DNA from: Gordius sp. MW1
Taxonomy: Eukaryota; Nematomorpha; Gordioida; Gordea; Gordiidae
Assembly: GCA_964036665.1 (NCBI GenBank)
Contig: OZ038529.1
Coordinates: forward strand, 21,710,060-21,774,059
Reading direction: 5' to 3'
Length of the DNA: 64,000 nt
Shown: one piece after another, positions 24,107-37,100 of the stretch
How the letters are laid out: every line of letters begins with the position of its first letter
Numbering within the stretch: position 1 is the stretch's first letter
Notes under the pieces: generated by a model
What the model saw: the letters and a program-made list of their open reading frames with translations, nothing else
Told to the model about the DNA's origin: nothing
Databases searched by the model: none
Position numbers and translations under genes: made by a program

Positions 24107-25151
24107 TTTTTTATATAATGTTTAATTTGACACGTTACCTTAGCAGAGGATTTTATAAAACAAAACATATTTAATGGTTTCAAAGGCATCATAAATCTAC
24201 CATTTTTAATCTATATAATCGATTTAAGTTTAGTGACTGGTTTATTATTAATGTTGTTTCCCTTATTTTTAAAAATCTTGGTATCCATTTTTTCGTTCTC
24301 CAATGAATTTCAGATCAGATCAAGCGATGCTCAGAGTAATGTGTAAATGTTTGGAGGGTGTTGAGATTAATATTACATATGTGTTTATATATACATATAA
24401 TAATAAATTGCACAACGAAATTTAATAATGTCCTAATAAAAGATTTTCAAGAATTACGAAAATTTTGGTAAGGGGACAATATAATATGTTGTAATACAAT
24501 ATATACAGGAGAATCTCAAGAACATTCAATCAAATGACTAGGGGCTCTATTGTTGGTGTTTTTAGTTATAAATGTGAAGTATGGATGAAGGACGACTAAA
24601 TTATTGCGTTTTACCCGATGAAATTAAATGTTCACGTTGAAAATGAATGATCGAGAGATTGCTTATATGGCGAAATACTATCATTATCTTTGGTTTTTGG
24701 AGTAGACATAAATGGTTTGCAACAAAAATATTGAAAGAAGTAAAGAGATTAAATAAATTTATAGAGATTGTCTTTAGTTATAGTGTGAGCCTATTTGATA
24801 ATTAATTTATACAAGATCATACGAATAAAGAATGAATGAATGAATGAATAAAGGTTAGTGAAACGCGAATTCAAAAAGTTTACATTTAGAATGTGTTGTT
24901 AGGTAAATAAAATCAATCGCCATTGGTTTGTGGAAGACTTGGTGATTTGTTGTGATTTTAATTGCCTTCAAGACAATATTTATCGATCGAAACAGAAATA
25001 TTACATATATTAAAGAAAATGAATTATGAGTGAAGACAGAATAAGTGCGGGTGCGCGCTAGGAATATACTTTAAAAGAATTGCACGCTTAAAATGGATGA
25101 TAATTTTATATAAATTTTTTAAATAAATGACATAAATAAATTGCGGGGAGC
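24107..25151. other. Downstream flank of zfh-1
   Basis: Probably contains the zfh-1 3' UTR; an AATAAA on the minus strand (TTTATT at about 24241) is one candidate signal. Holds a GAAT microsatellite at 24830-24850. No other coding frame recognised. Confidence 0.45.
24830..24850. repeat. (GAAT)n microsatellite
   Basis: About five copies of GAAT downstream of the zfh-1 stop codon. Confidence 0.75.
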
Positions 25152-28100
25152 TTAAGAAGACATAATGTTCCTGTAGGGTTTACAATAATTATATCGATGG
25201 TTCATGTGCTGACTGTAAGAACCAGAATGAGAGAATCTTTTGAGACATTTAGAACATTGAAACGGCTTTTCTCCGCTATGTAATCTATTGTGTTCCGTCA
25301 AATGGTGTTTGTGTTTGAAGGCCTTGGTACATATGGAACAGGAGTAAGGCCGAGTGCCTGAAAGAAAAAATAAGAGAAATATGATTAACATAAAGTGCTA
25401 TTTTTTAAGAGTTGTGAATCTTAATTTAAACAGGGGGGGGTGTAATTTTATAACCGTTTTTGCACGAACAAAAAAGCAGACGATAATATTCGCTAAGTAA
25501 AAGTTCATTCAAAACTTATAACTATTATTTTTAAAATCGCTCTTAGAATCTTTATCCAATCTTTAATAGAAACACTCAGCCGCTATAGTGATGTTTTATA
25601 GCTGTTGCCATGGGCGTAGCCAGCATTGGAATTAGAGGGGGGCAATAATGATTTAGGAGAGCAAACTGATCATTTTTTGAAATTTTAGTCGTAATATTTC
25701 TTTTCAACAAATTTATGGATTTAGAGGGGGGCAGCCGCCCCTTTCTGCCCCCCCCCTTTGGCTACGCCCATGGCTGTTGCTATCCAGACGTAGTTTAGAA
25801 ACAGTTGCTCAACCTACCCGAATGCTCGTATTTGTGTCGGGCGAGAGAACTTTGCTTGCTAAACGCCTTCTCACACTGGTCGCAAGGGTAGGCTAAAGGA
25901 GAAGAACCGTTATGTTCGCTGACGAGATCAGGACTTTCGTCACCGGTTTTAACTTTTTTCGCCGGTCTCATAACGTTGGTGTGGTTTGACTCGGATGATG
26001 TAGAAACCGAAGGACAATCTTCGTTAGGGAGTGTATCGTCCTCTTCGATTCCAACATTCGGGGTGCCTTTCTGTGTGATTTCATGCTGTTGTGGTGGATG
26101 CGGGAACTGTGGTTCAGGTGCTAAAGTCGTGGTGGGCAATAAATTTGTTTCTTCGCGCTCGGGGTGGTCGATTGATTTAGCTGCAACATTGAGACTTTCG
26201 CCCGAAGCAGCGAGATCTGACGTGTGGGTATTGATCATGGCTGTCGCGACGACCTAGGGATATATTGATAGATATATGTAATGTTAAAAACGATACGATG
26301 TGGAAAATAATTAAGGTGCAAACTTACCTCGTTCAATTTCCTAGCCTGGCTATTTATTTGAGGCCGGGTTGATTTGCGCTTATTGTTGACCGTTTTCAAT
26401 GTTGGCTGCTCCCCAACTTTGACAGTTTGCTTGAGAGGCGACCAATGAGAAAATCTCTGAAATTTTTCTTCACCCTCCTGCATGTCGTTACAATGACTCT
26501 GTTGTGAAAGGATCTGTTCGTAAGTGTCGCTTTTGCTCTTGATAGACAAATCCAAAGGTTGCTGCTGTTGTTGCAGAGTGGACGGCGAAGCTCCAAGCCT
26601 ATATTTCGGACTCATGCCTCTATGCTTCGCCGCGGTGTCTTGTTCAATCAATCGGAAGAGGTCGTGCAGAGCGAGGCGAGATTTGAGGTACTCCTTGTAA
26701 AAGGCTTGAAAGCTTATGGACGGGCCGTTTTCCCCGTCAGGGGTGGGGAAAGGGGGTGTTAATGAGCCTATGGCCGGTGATAATTTTCCGGGGAAAGGAT
26801 GAGGTGCCGCCAAGGGTGGAGCGAAAGGTAAATTGGGTAGAGTCATGTAGGGTGCGAGGGAAGCGTATTGGTTATAATTGAAGGGTGGGAGGAATGGTAT
26901 GGTTGGGGGCAATTGAGCAGTTAAAGAGTGATGATGTTCGTAGGGGAAGTTATGAGGTAGAGACGAAGACAATTGGGGACATTTCGAGCTCGAAAGTTTT
27001 TTGAGGTTACTTACACCACTTTTAGATGGGCCGCCCCCATCGCTTCTGTAAAAGTGTGGGGGAGTTGTTTGGGTTGGAGGTGCGACGGCTAAGCCAATGT
27101 GTGCCAAGTAAGACTGGTATAGGTGTCGCAAGAAAGCACCGTCGACCCTGCTATTAATAATATCGTGACTTTGGCTTTGTGGGTTCATGTTGTTAAAGAG
27201 CGGAGAAGAATGAAGGGGAGGAGGAGGTGGTAGGAACGGGAATTCTATGGGCACACCCTCGCATTCCGATCCCGAACAATCGCCGCTGGAACAAGAGGAA
27301 GGAGCCCTCTCGCCCCTCTCAGGACACACCCTTGAGGAAACGTCGCTGGCGAAGCGCCGATTAAAATCACGATCGAAATGGCTTTGTTGTTGTTGTTGGT
27401 GTTGTAGTACATAATTTTGGTGTTGTTGAGTTTGTTGATGCTGCAGGAAAGTGTAATAGAGGAAGTGGTGCCACCAGGAGAGATTGGAATCGCACCTGAG
27501 GGTTTCGTCGGGGTGGTTTTTAGGCAAATTAACCCGACCCAATCCGGAGAAATCGTCCGGATTTCGATTTATTTTATCCCGCTCATGATCGTAATGACCG
27601 TATTTACAATTACTACGATCGTGAGGCCCGTGCCTTCTCTTGTTAGGCCTAATAGCTAAGCCACTTTTTGCAAAGGTACAGCCACGTTCGCTTTGGTTAA
27701 GATGGACCGGACCTGGTTTGGAATGTATAGAACTACTAGACGACTCCTTCTTTCTCGCGCCGCTACGTTCCCGATTACACGATGATGGCCCGCCGTTGCT
27801 CGCTTCAATTTTATCCCGGGTTCCTGTGTAAATTTCGGAGTTTGATGATATTTTTGGGTAACAAGAGGAGGGGGTGGTGGTAAGGACTGGACTATTATTA
27901 GCATTAAACGATGGAGTCTGGGTTACACCGAGGGAGCCGCTGCAATTAGGAGTGACTTTAAGTTCGGCGTCGAGTAGTGAAGTAAAAACGGACACCGTAG
28001 TCGATGGACATGTGACGGCCGGAGATTCGCCTTTAGTAAAAAGAACAGGCTTAATATGCAGGTATACCAATATGGGGTGGAACCTGTTAGTTTAAATTAA

Positions 28101-31100
28101 TAAGATTTTTATTAACAACTCAAAATAAAATTTAAAATGTAAAGCATAGTTTAAAAATTCGGTAAAAATCAAAAACCTTAGTAGTCATCTTCAAATAGCA
28201 ATCTCCTTAATATTGAAGCATAATGGCGAATAATGGCTACCAAAAACCATTTTGAAAACTGATATAAATTGAAATTTAAATAGCAATTAATTGTCAAAAT
28301 TAAGTTGAATTAAACAAACTATACGAGGATGTCAAAATTTATTAAATCAAGTAACATTGAATTTAGGGGGGACAACACTTTATGTAAATGTATTACTACC
28401 TAAATTCAAAACAGCCTAAAGAAAGCCCACTGGTAAAAGTATTTGAGAAAATATACAAAACATAATATTTCATACGACCTTCCATATTTAAAAGTCTAAA
28501 ATTTTATTTACGAGGGGTTTTCGGTAACTTCTCGAAGAACTGTTTAACAAATTTAAGAGGTCGCACAAATTAAAATGAAAATTTTAATGCTAGAAATGAG
28601 GAGGAGCGCTTTCATTAAAAAACAATGGTTCTCGACTTGATATCTATTATCGTAAACAAAACATAACGCGCCCAAGTTGTTTTTGACTTTTATTTGAAAT
28701 TTTTATATAAATAACATGGGCATGATCGGGAGGAGAAAGGAGCACCTACTCCCCACAAATCCAAAAAATTATTCAAGGAAATTATCCTCCTACCTATGTT
28801 ATCCAAATTTTAACCCTTCAACTCTACAAATTCAAATCCATGTTACGTCCGTAAGTTTAAAAGTCCCTAAAATTTACATCACGTCCAGGCGTTTATAAAG
28901 TCAAACCTCAACACGACAACGTTGCACATTGAATCACATTAACAAGAACAAAAATTGGAGGGCAAAAAAGGACTGGGGGCAGGTTAACCAAAAGTCGTGA
29001 TTGACGGGTGAGGAGGAGACACATAACGTTATTACGCTATTTTACCTCGATTCCCCAAAAAAATCGATAACGAAAAATGCCTTTTTTGCCAAAGTGTCGA
29101 GCTAAGTGAGCTGCTATGAGATGAGAGGGGGGGGGGGAAGAAGGAAAGGTTAAATAAAATAATGATAAACCTTTTATCTTCTCCAACATCGCAGCCTGTC
29201 CCCCCCCCTTCCCCTCACTTTATGTCAGCAGATGCGTTACTCCAGCGTGTTCCTGGCGCATACCTTACACACAATACATTCATTACTACCCGATGGATCC
29301 AATCTTGGCCCTCCCTGCCCTGCCTGTATAATTTTATTTTTTGATACGTAGGCAGGCCTAGGAGAGGTTTGGGCAGGCAGCCTTAATTTTTGTATTGATC
29401 GACACCCTCCCCTTGGTTGGGCTCTGGCGTTGAAGATGATGGTAGTCAGAGGTAACTGATAGGTCGCGAATAGGGAGAGAAAGATAGATGTGAGCACAAC
29501 CTGGCTGCCTGAATATACGCTGCTGTACCTCCTGCGCGTTGATGTTGGGTGCGAGTGGAATTTTTGGGCAATCAATAATACACACATACATTTTATCGGA
29601 AAATCAGGGAGGGGGTGGGTCGCGAACACAATTAACATTCCATTGTACGGGATAGGAGAGAAAGAATGCGCTTGGGCCTTGGGGGGAGGGGGAGGGCTGA
29701 GATGCCTTTAGAATCATTTTTCGAATCAATAGATATTTATGTAGGCGCTTATATTATATAAATATATATGCAATATCTATCACACTCGACGTTCCTGGCA
29801 AAAAAGGTATACAATCCCACCCTTATAATGGTGGGGAGCTACGACAAACCTGCTAAATGTCACGTTTGATTGACGGATTTAGGGTAAATCGTATGAACCC
29901 CCCCCCCCCCCCGTTTATTCCTTGCTAAACGACCTACAAAATCCCTTCGGCAAATACTTTAAGTTTAAAATCAAAGAAACATGGGCGTAGCCGGGGTGGG
30001 GGGCTGTCCCCCTCTAAATCCAAAATTTATTAAAATTTTATCCAAAATTTCAAAAAATGATGAGTTTGCCCCTTCTAATTCCAATGCTGGCTATCTTGCA
30101 AACATATAATTTCAAAGGTCATTAAAGGTAAAAGGGGCTTTGTGGTAAATTTAGCTAAGAGGACGACTGACTTACTGACTGGCTAGCTAGAAAACACCGG
30201 GGGGGGGGGGGGTGGTCAATGTGCGCTTCGCGCAAAGTTCTTTATTCGGACAACAACTTTTTCCCCGCAAAAATCGATACAATAATTTAGTGCGGTTTAG
30301 TAGACTGAGGTATACTGGCTCCCATTTAACCAAAGTTCCTTTAAGCGGGGGAACAAAAACACATTGGGCACAAACACAATTTTTTTTAATTTTGTTTAGC
30401 CCAATTCCTTTTATTTTGCTCTTACCTTTTAAAGCACCTTTCAAAATGAGGGACATTTGATTTTCTCTGCTCTCATGCCATTTTAAATTACAAAGGTCTT
30501 TAGTTTGACCTTCCCTCAAAAACAAGTATCGGGCAGCAATAGTAAATAAAATTTATAAAACTGGTAAATTATTATATTTTTTTGTAATGCACTAACTTTT
30601 AGCTATTGCGGGTGTGGTAAAATGATGATTTTTGGGGACGGCAGACGGGCTAGATCGATGCAACAGGGAATTGTTATTATTATTCCTAACTTTTGCAATG
30701 CATTTCTTGCTCGTCATGTGGCTGCTGTAAGAACCTGAATGCGAAAAGCGTTTTAGGCACACTTCACATTCGAATGGTTTTTCACCCGAATGAATCCTTA
30801 GGTGTTCCTAAATAATGTAATTATCAAAAATTCTATTAAAAATCCCCCAAAAAATGTTTCTTTGGGTGTGCACCTACAATTAAACATGGGCGTAGCCAGC
30901 ATTGGAATTAAAGGGTGGCAATAATGATTTAGCAAGGAGCAAAATGAACATTTTTTATAATTTAGCCCTAATTTTAATAAATTTTAACAAATTTTTGGAT
31001 TTAGAGAGCTCCCTGTCCCCCCCCCCCCCTTGGCTACGCCCAACAAATTTAAGGCAAAAAATTTAAAAAATCTTTACGTTTTTCAAAAATAAAAAGGTTT

Positions 31101-34100
31101 TAATAAGCCAAACATTATTTTGTTATTTAAAAAGGTGCAAAATATCGTTTAAAATTTTAGATGGGAAAAAATCTTTTGTCGTAGCAAACGGAGAACTGAA
31201 CAAAGTGTTTAAAAGTTAAATCGGGTGGACCCTCGAATTCAGGTCTTTCTTTATTACCTTGAATTTTAACAAGCGCTTCGTCAAACTTATGTATTCAATT
31301 TAGTTTAGATTATAAAGACAGTTTTTTAGCAGAGGAATAATGAAAACATCGTTAGCTCAAAGTGGAAAAAAAATTTTAAAAAAGCCATTCCTGCGTTTTA
31401 CCTTGAGGTGGTGCTTAAACTTGAAGGCCTTGTCACACTGGTTGCAAGCAAATTTTCTGAGGATGGCACTCTCGTCGTGGCTAATCATGTGCCGCTGGAG
31501 TCTGTAGATGTTGGCAAATATTTTGCCACAAACCTTAAGTAAAACGTCATGTGTAACAACAAATGAAACGGTAGTAAAATAATGCTAAGTTGTAAAATGA
31601 ATAGTGATTAAATAGAGGATAACTTCATAGGCGTAGCCAGGGGGTAGCAGGGAGGGGCGGCTGCCCCCCCCTCTAAATTCAAAAATTCTTTAATATTTAA
31701 AATAAGTATATGGCTAAAATTAGAAAAAATTATCATTTTGCCCCTCCCTAAATCATTATTGCCCCCCTTTAAATCCAATCCTGGCTAAGCCCATGCATAA
31801 CTTAAATAATCAACAATCAACTATTTTTTGGATTTATTTTTTTTCAAAAGTTTATTTGACGTAAGAACATTTTAAAAACTAGTATTAAAATTGGGTGATT
31901 TAATTAAGTATTTCAAAAGTTTAATTTAATAGATTTCAAAGCAGACGAATATAAAAATAGCTAACTTTAAATAAAATATGTGCAGAAGACAAAAGTTGAA
32001 TGTTAATTGATTCCTAATTACCTTAAAACATTGGCCTTAACTTAAATTAATCATTATGTTATAGATTTTGTTTTAAAAATTAATTATCTAGACCTTAAAT
32101 AATAATTAGCTTAGCACTTTGTTCAAATTATGCAAATAATTTTGATTTAATTCTCTTACTCAAATAAAATAAATTAAATGTTAGTCGTTTGCCTATCTCT
32201 TTTACCAGGAGTAAAAAATATTTCGTGGAGTATATTAATCGATATAACTTCGTCAATATGAAGTGTCAAAAAAATTAATTTAATAAAAAATACATATGCT
32301 CTGCTAATTTTCGCATAATTCATCAAGGCGATTAAAACTAAGTTTTAAATCAAATAAGCTAAAGGGTCGGGCGAGTAAGGTATGTTTACAACTTCTTTTT
32401 CCTCGAAAAAAAATGAATAATTTTGGGAATGCATTCCGCAAAACCAACATCTCAATTATCCTTTCAGCTACCACCCCCACCTTTCTTTGTTAAATTATCC
32501 AAACGAAAAAAAACGGTCAAAAATTGTGTAAACTTAAAACAAACATTTTACCTTTTGCTGTTAACTCAGTCTTCTACATGGGTGTTTATTAAAAGTTTAA
32601 AAAAACGATTGTTTATGGCACTACCCTAGCCTTAAAAATTTAAAACGAAAATTTTTACTATCGCATGAAAAACGCCAAATTTTTAGACAAAAAATCGGCA
32701 TTACTCTTTGTAAATATAATTCACTCGTAATATCCGAATGCTTCCCAAATATTTTTATAATACTTTTAACTTTTTTATTTTATTCATCTTCCCAAAATAT
32801 GTATACCATTTCAATTATTTAGAAGTTATATGTAATTTAGTAAATTACTTCACAAGTTTGGCTGACGGGAGAATGCAAGGCGAGGTGCTTGTCTAGTTGC
32901 GACTTGGAATTGAAGTAAAAATTGCACTTCGGACATAAATTGTGAAAAGATTTGTAGGGTTGAGTGGTTCTCGATCTCAGGGTGTTCCTAGTAGTTAAGG
33001 TCGGGCTAACGGGCTTACCAAATTCATCCTTTATACCGTTATCATTTTCAACTAGTTCGGACGTCAAGGTGGGTCCCTCTTGAGGTTTATCTAATTTCAT
33101 TAAAACAAACATAAATTGCATAGCAATTAATAAAAAATGAACATTATACAACTAGATTTGATTAAAATGCTGACAAAATAAAGACATGGGTCCTATCTGG
33201 GGAGGGGGGGGGGCAAAGGCATTTATTCAGTTAGGGGCAAATAACCATTAAATGCCCTTCAAAGTGAAACACAATAAAAACTTCAAACCTAGCCGTTTAT
33301 AAAATATTTATACAATAACAAACCCAAAAGAAATGACTAAACTAAGCAAAAATCTTAATTTTTATTTGTTGATAATTTAGTCTATATTCTTTTACTCCTT
33401 ATATTTGCCTAATGTTATTTTTTAATGCATAAAAATGTACGACTCTTGTTTCGTGTCAATTAAATTAAGTGACAGGTAAGTCAAACGCGTTAGTCACATA
33501 CCTTTGCGACACCTGTCATTTAGCTAAAACTGACAGGTATGCGGATTTACCTTGATTTTTAATCTCGACTACCTGTGACAGGTGAGTGAAAGGTGTCACA
33601 AAAAAACTCGAGGTAAATATAACGCAATTCATTCGTACGAAATTTCCAAAAATTTCTAAAATTTAAACGGTAAAAAACACAAAAGCCATCGAAAGTGAGT
33701 AACAAAACTTTAAACGAACTGGAAAAGGCATACATAACAAATTACAATGGTGTTTTTTGGTTAATTTAAAACAAAAGGTTTCTTCCCTCCCAACAATTAC
33801 GTTAGGTAAGTACGTTTATAAAAGAAGAAATTTACACAATACAAACAACGCACCTCTTCGGGTCAGGCAACTCATCATCTCGCTTTAGCTACAAAATTAT
33901 TAATGGTTAAAACATGGGCGTAGCCAAAGGGGGGCAGAGAGAAGTGGCTACCCCCCCCCCCCCCTTCTAAATCCTAAAATTTATTAAAAATATGGCTAAA
34001 ATTTCAAAAAATGATCATTTTGCCCCCACCCTCTAATTCCAAACACTTTTTCATTATAATAATGCTACCCCAAGTTTGATAAACTACCTAAAAAGTGAAA

Positions 34101-37100
34101 TGAAAAGTGAAATTCAAGCTAATAATTGTATGTACTTTTAAAAACACCTCTGGCTCGCCTTTTTGGCCACTGTCTCACAGACAGGAGGAGGAGGAGGAGG
34201 AGGAGAGGAAGTAAGGTTTATTTTTTTGCAAACACACAATCATAATTTTATTTTACACGGGGGGGAATGCGATTGCATTGCACAGGCAATAAGCAAGGCA
34301 GGCAAGCACATACCTTGTTTGCCATATGTTAACTCTTCTACGAACGTAGCAAGAAACCTAGGCTCAAACAGTACGGGAAATGTTGATGCAAAAAAAACTT
34401 AAAAGGGTCTGGTTGGCGTTTGCTAAACCATGCGCGCTACGGATAGATAGGTGAGAGAGAATTAGAGGAGGAAGAGTGTTATTTTACCGAAATTTAACCT
34501 GATTTTTTGCATCTTCAACAACGAAATAAGCACGGGGCACCCCAATTCAGCAGTAAATGAGCGGGGAAGGTTGTAAAATTCTTCAAATTGCCTACACATG
34601 TGGGGGGGGGGGGGGTGCGCATCATTCAAGCTTCTTAAGGCAAAAAACACCTTTCAAAAATCAAAGCTATTTCATGGGGCAACAAGTTTCTTGGAAATGA
34701 GCATCGTTCAAGCAAAGCAAAAAACACCTTTCAAAAATCAAAGCTATTTCATGAGGCAACAACTTTCTTGGAAATGAGCATCGTTCAAGCAAAGCAAAAA
34801 ACACCTTTTAAAAATCAAAGCTATTTCATAGAGCGACAACTTTCTTTTACAAATTAGTTCGTTTAAATTTAGTTACATCAACAAATTTATTTTACCCAAT
34901 GCCCTGACGTTAATTAAATTAAAAAGAGTATGCAAATTTTAAGTTTATCGGATAAGTTGATGATGTCCCGCAGGTTGTTATGCAAATTAAATGGTTTGGG
35001 AACGTCCGAAATTACATTATTTAAATTAATTAACCGATCGTCACTTCTAAGGCGAGACTTTAATAGAATGAGTTTTATACAAGTTAAAGGCGAGCGGCAA
35101 AATTGTTTTAACAGAGAATAATTAATGGGTACCAGACAATGTTCTAGTGAATTATACTTTTTATGGCCAAAAAATGCCCTATATTTAATATTATTGCGCT
35201 TCAGATACTTTACCCAAATGCCGTGTAAAAGGGAATGGAATTAGGTAGTTAAAAAAATTTAATTTCGAAAAAAGTGCTACTACGTGTGAGGCCTGTTAAA
35301 ATTAAAACGGAGTCAAATGAAAAACTAATAAAATACTCGGGCCTTCGGCCCTCGTGGGAAGGGGGAGAAGGGAAGGGAAGAGGGGAAGGGAAGAGGGGAA
35401 GGGAAGGGAAGGGGGGACGACTCATCTGTACTTCGTATAAATGTATCATATTTGCTATGCAATTTATGGGCGAGAAAGGTGGGAAGGGGCGAGAATGCCT
35501 ATAGGGGGGTATTAAATGCCTAATGATTAATAAATTATTTATACAAATTTTCCATTATAGGCAAAATGTAATAACGGCAAAATGTAATATAGGCAAGGGT
35601 TAGATTTAGTGTTTGCATCTAGTTGCGTATTACATTAGTTTTTATGGCCTTTAGTGATTATGGGTCTAACAAACATTATATTATAAAACAACACAATGTT
35701 AAGAATTTGCAGAATTGTTGGGAGAAATTTTTTGTTGAATTTGAACAATTTTTAATTAAAAAAATCAAAAATTTGGCCAATGGTCACTTTTTCTCTATTG
35801 GTCAGTACCCACAGATACTCTATAAGTCAATGATAGCCAAAAAAACGGAAAAAAAAATTTTCGAAACACATTTTGGCCAATGGTCATTTTTTTCCATTGG
35901 TCAGCAGCCAGGACACGGTAAAAGTGGATATAAATTCATAATAGTAAAAAAAAACGAGAAAAAAAATTTCGAATCACATTTTGGCCAATGGTCATTTTTT
36001 TCCATTGGTCAGCAGGCAGGACACGGTAAAAGTGGATATAAATTTATAATAGTCAAAAAAAAACGAAAAAACAATTTTCGAATCACATTTTGGTCAATGG
36101 TCATTTTATTCCATTGGTCAGCAGCCTGCGGACGGCCAAAAAGTCATAATAGCAATGGTAGGAACAGGAACAATCATAATAGTCAAAAAAAAACGAAAAA
36201 AATAATTTCGATTCACATTTTGGCCAATGGTCATTTTTTCCATTGGTCAGCAGCCAACGGACGGCCAAAAAGTCATAATAGCAATGGTAGTAACAGGAAC
36301 AATCATAATAGTAAAAAAAAAAACGAAAAAATAAACTCGGATTCACATTTTGGCCAATGGTCATTTTTTTCATTGGTCAGCAGCCAGCGGACGGCCAAAA
36401 AGTCTTATTATCAATGATAGTAACAAGAACAATCATAAGAGTCAAAAAAAACTCCGGGATTCTAACCCCAAAACTAGTTAAATTGCATAGCAATTAGAAG
36501 TAAACATCTTTTATTTATGTTTATTATATAACATTGGTCAGCAGCCAGCGGACGGCCAAAAAGTCATAATAGCAATGGTAGAAACAGGAACAATCATAAT
36601 AGTCAAAAAAAAAACGAAAAAAATAATTTCGATTCACATTTTGGCCAATGGTCATTTTTTTCATTGGTCAGCAGCCAGCGGACGGCCAAAAATTCTTATT
36701 ATCAATGATAGTAACAAGAACAATCATAAGAGTCAAAAAAAACTCCGGGATTCTAACCCCAAAACTAGTTAAACTTGTAGTGGAGGGCACAGGGTAATTA
36801 TCAATGGTAACCTATTCAAAAACGAACAAAAAATTTCGATTTATTTGGCCAATGGTAATTTTTTTCAATGGTCAGTAGCCTGCGGACGGTCAAAAAGTCG
36901 AATTATCAATGGTATTAACAATTAATTTAATTTAAAAAAGGCTGGCGCCAATAACTTGGTGGACGACGGACGGACGACGGACGGACGACGGACGACGGAC
37001 GGACGACGCACAAAAAACGAGCCCATAAATTGCATAGCAATTAAAAAAATTAGGGAAATTAACTATGAAGGTCAAGGTAAATGATGATCAAAAATAAATA

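Larger units (their letters stand above)
35336..37044 (+). mobile_element. Hairpin-ended repeat element, copy B
   Basis: Starts with the same GGGCCTTCGGCCC hairpin (35339-35351) and purine-rich tract as copy A. It continues with the internal TTTGCTATGCAATTTATGGG word (35451-35470), the telomere-like trace, the conserved frame starting near 35623, and a longer tandem array. It ends in a CGGACGA repeat and the terminal palindrome CCCATAAATTGCATAGCAAT at 37022-37041. It lies in zfh-1 intron 1 and its right end is about 75 bp from the exon 1 splice donor. Over the frame region it differs from copy A at only a few bases, so the pair is young. Confidence 0.75.

Noticed and set aside
28031-28083. 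Earlier acceptor (28083) for the large zfh-1 exon
   Set aside because: It gives the wrong phase; the acceptor at 28030, preceded by a pyrimidine tract, keeps the frame from the finger exon.
29237-29638. 133-codon minus-strand frame in a zfh-1 intron
   Set aside because: No domain, no splice fit to neighbouring exons, and equally long frames on the other strand.
30187-30525. 112-codon minus-strand frame next to a zfh-1 exon, as an extra exon
   Set aside because: The only nearby acceptor is weak and the phase does not match the preceding exon; no finger or other motif.
35623-36417. 264-codon frame as a real gene
   Set aside because: Beyond the first 79 codons it reads through the tandem units, repeating GHFFSIGQ-like blocks because unit lengths keep frame. 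Only the non-repeated start is worth attention.
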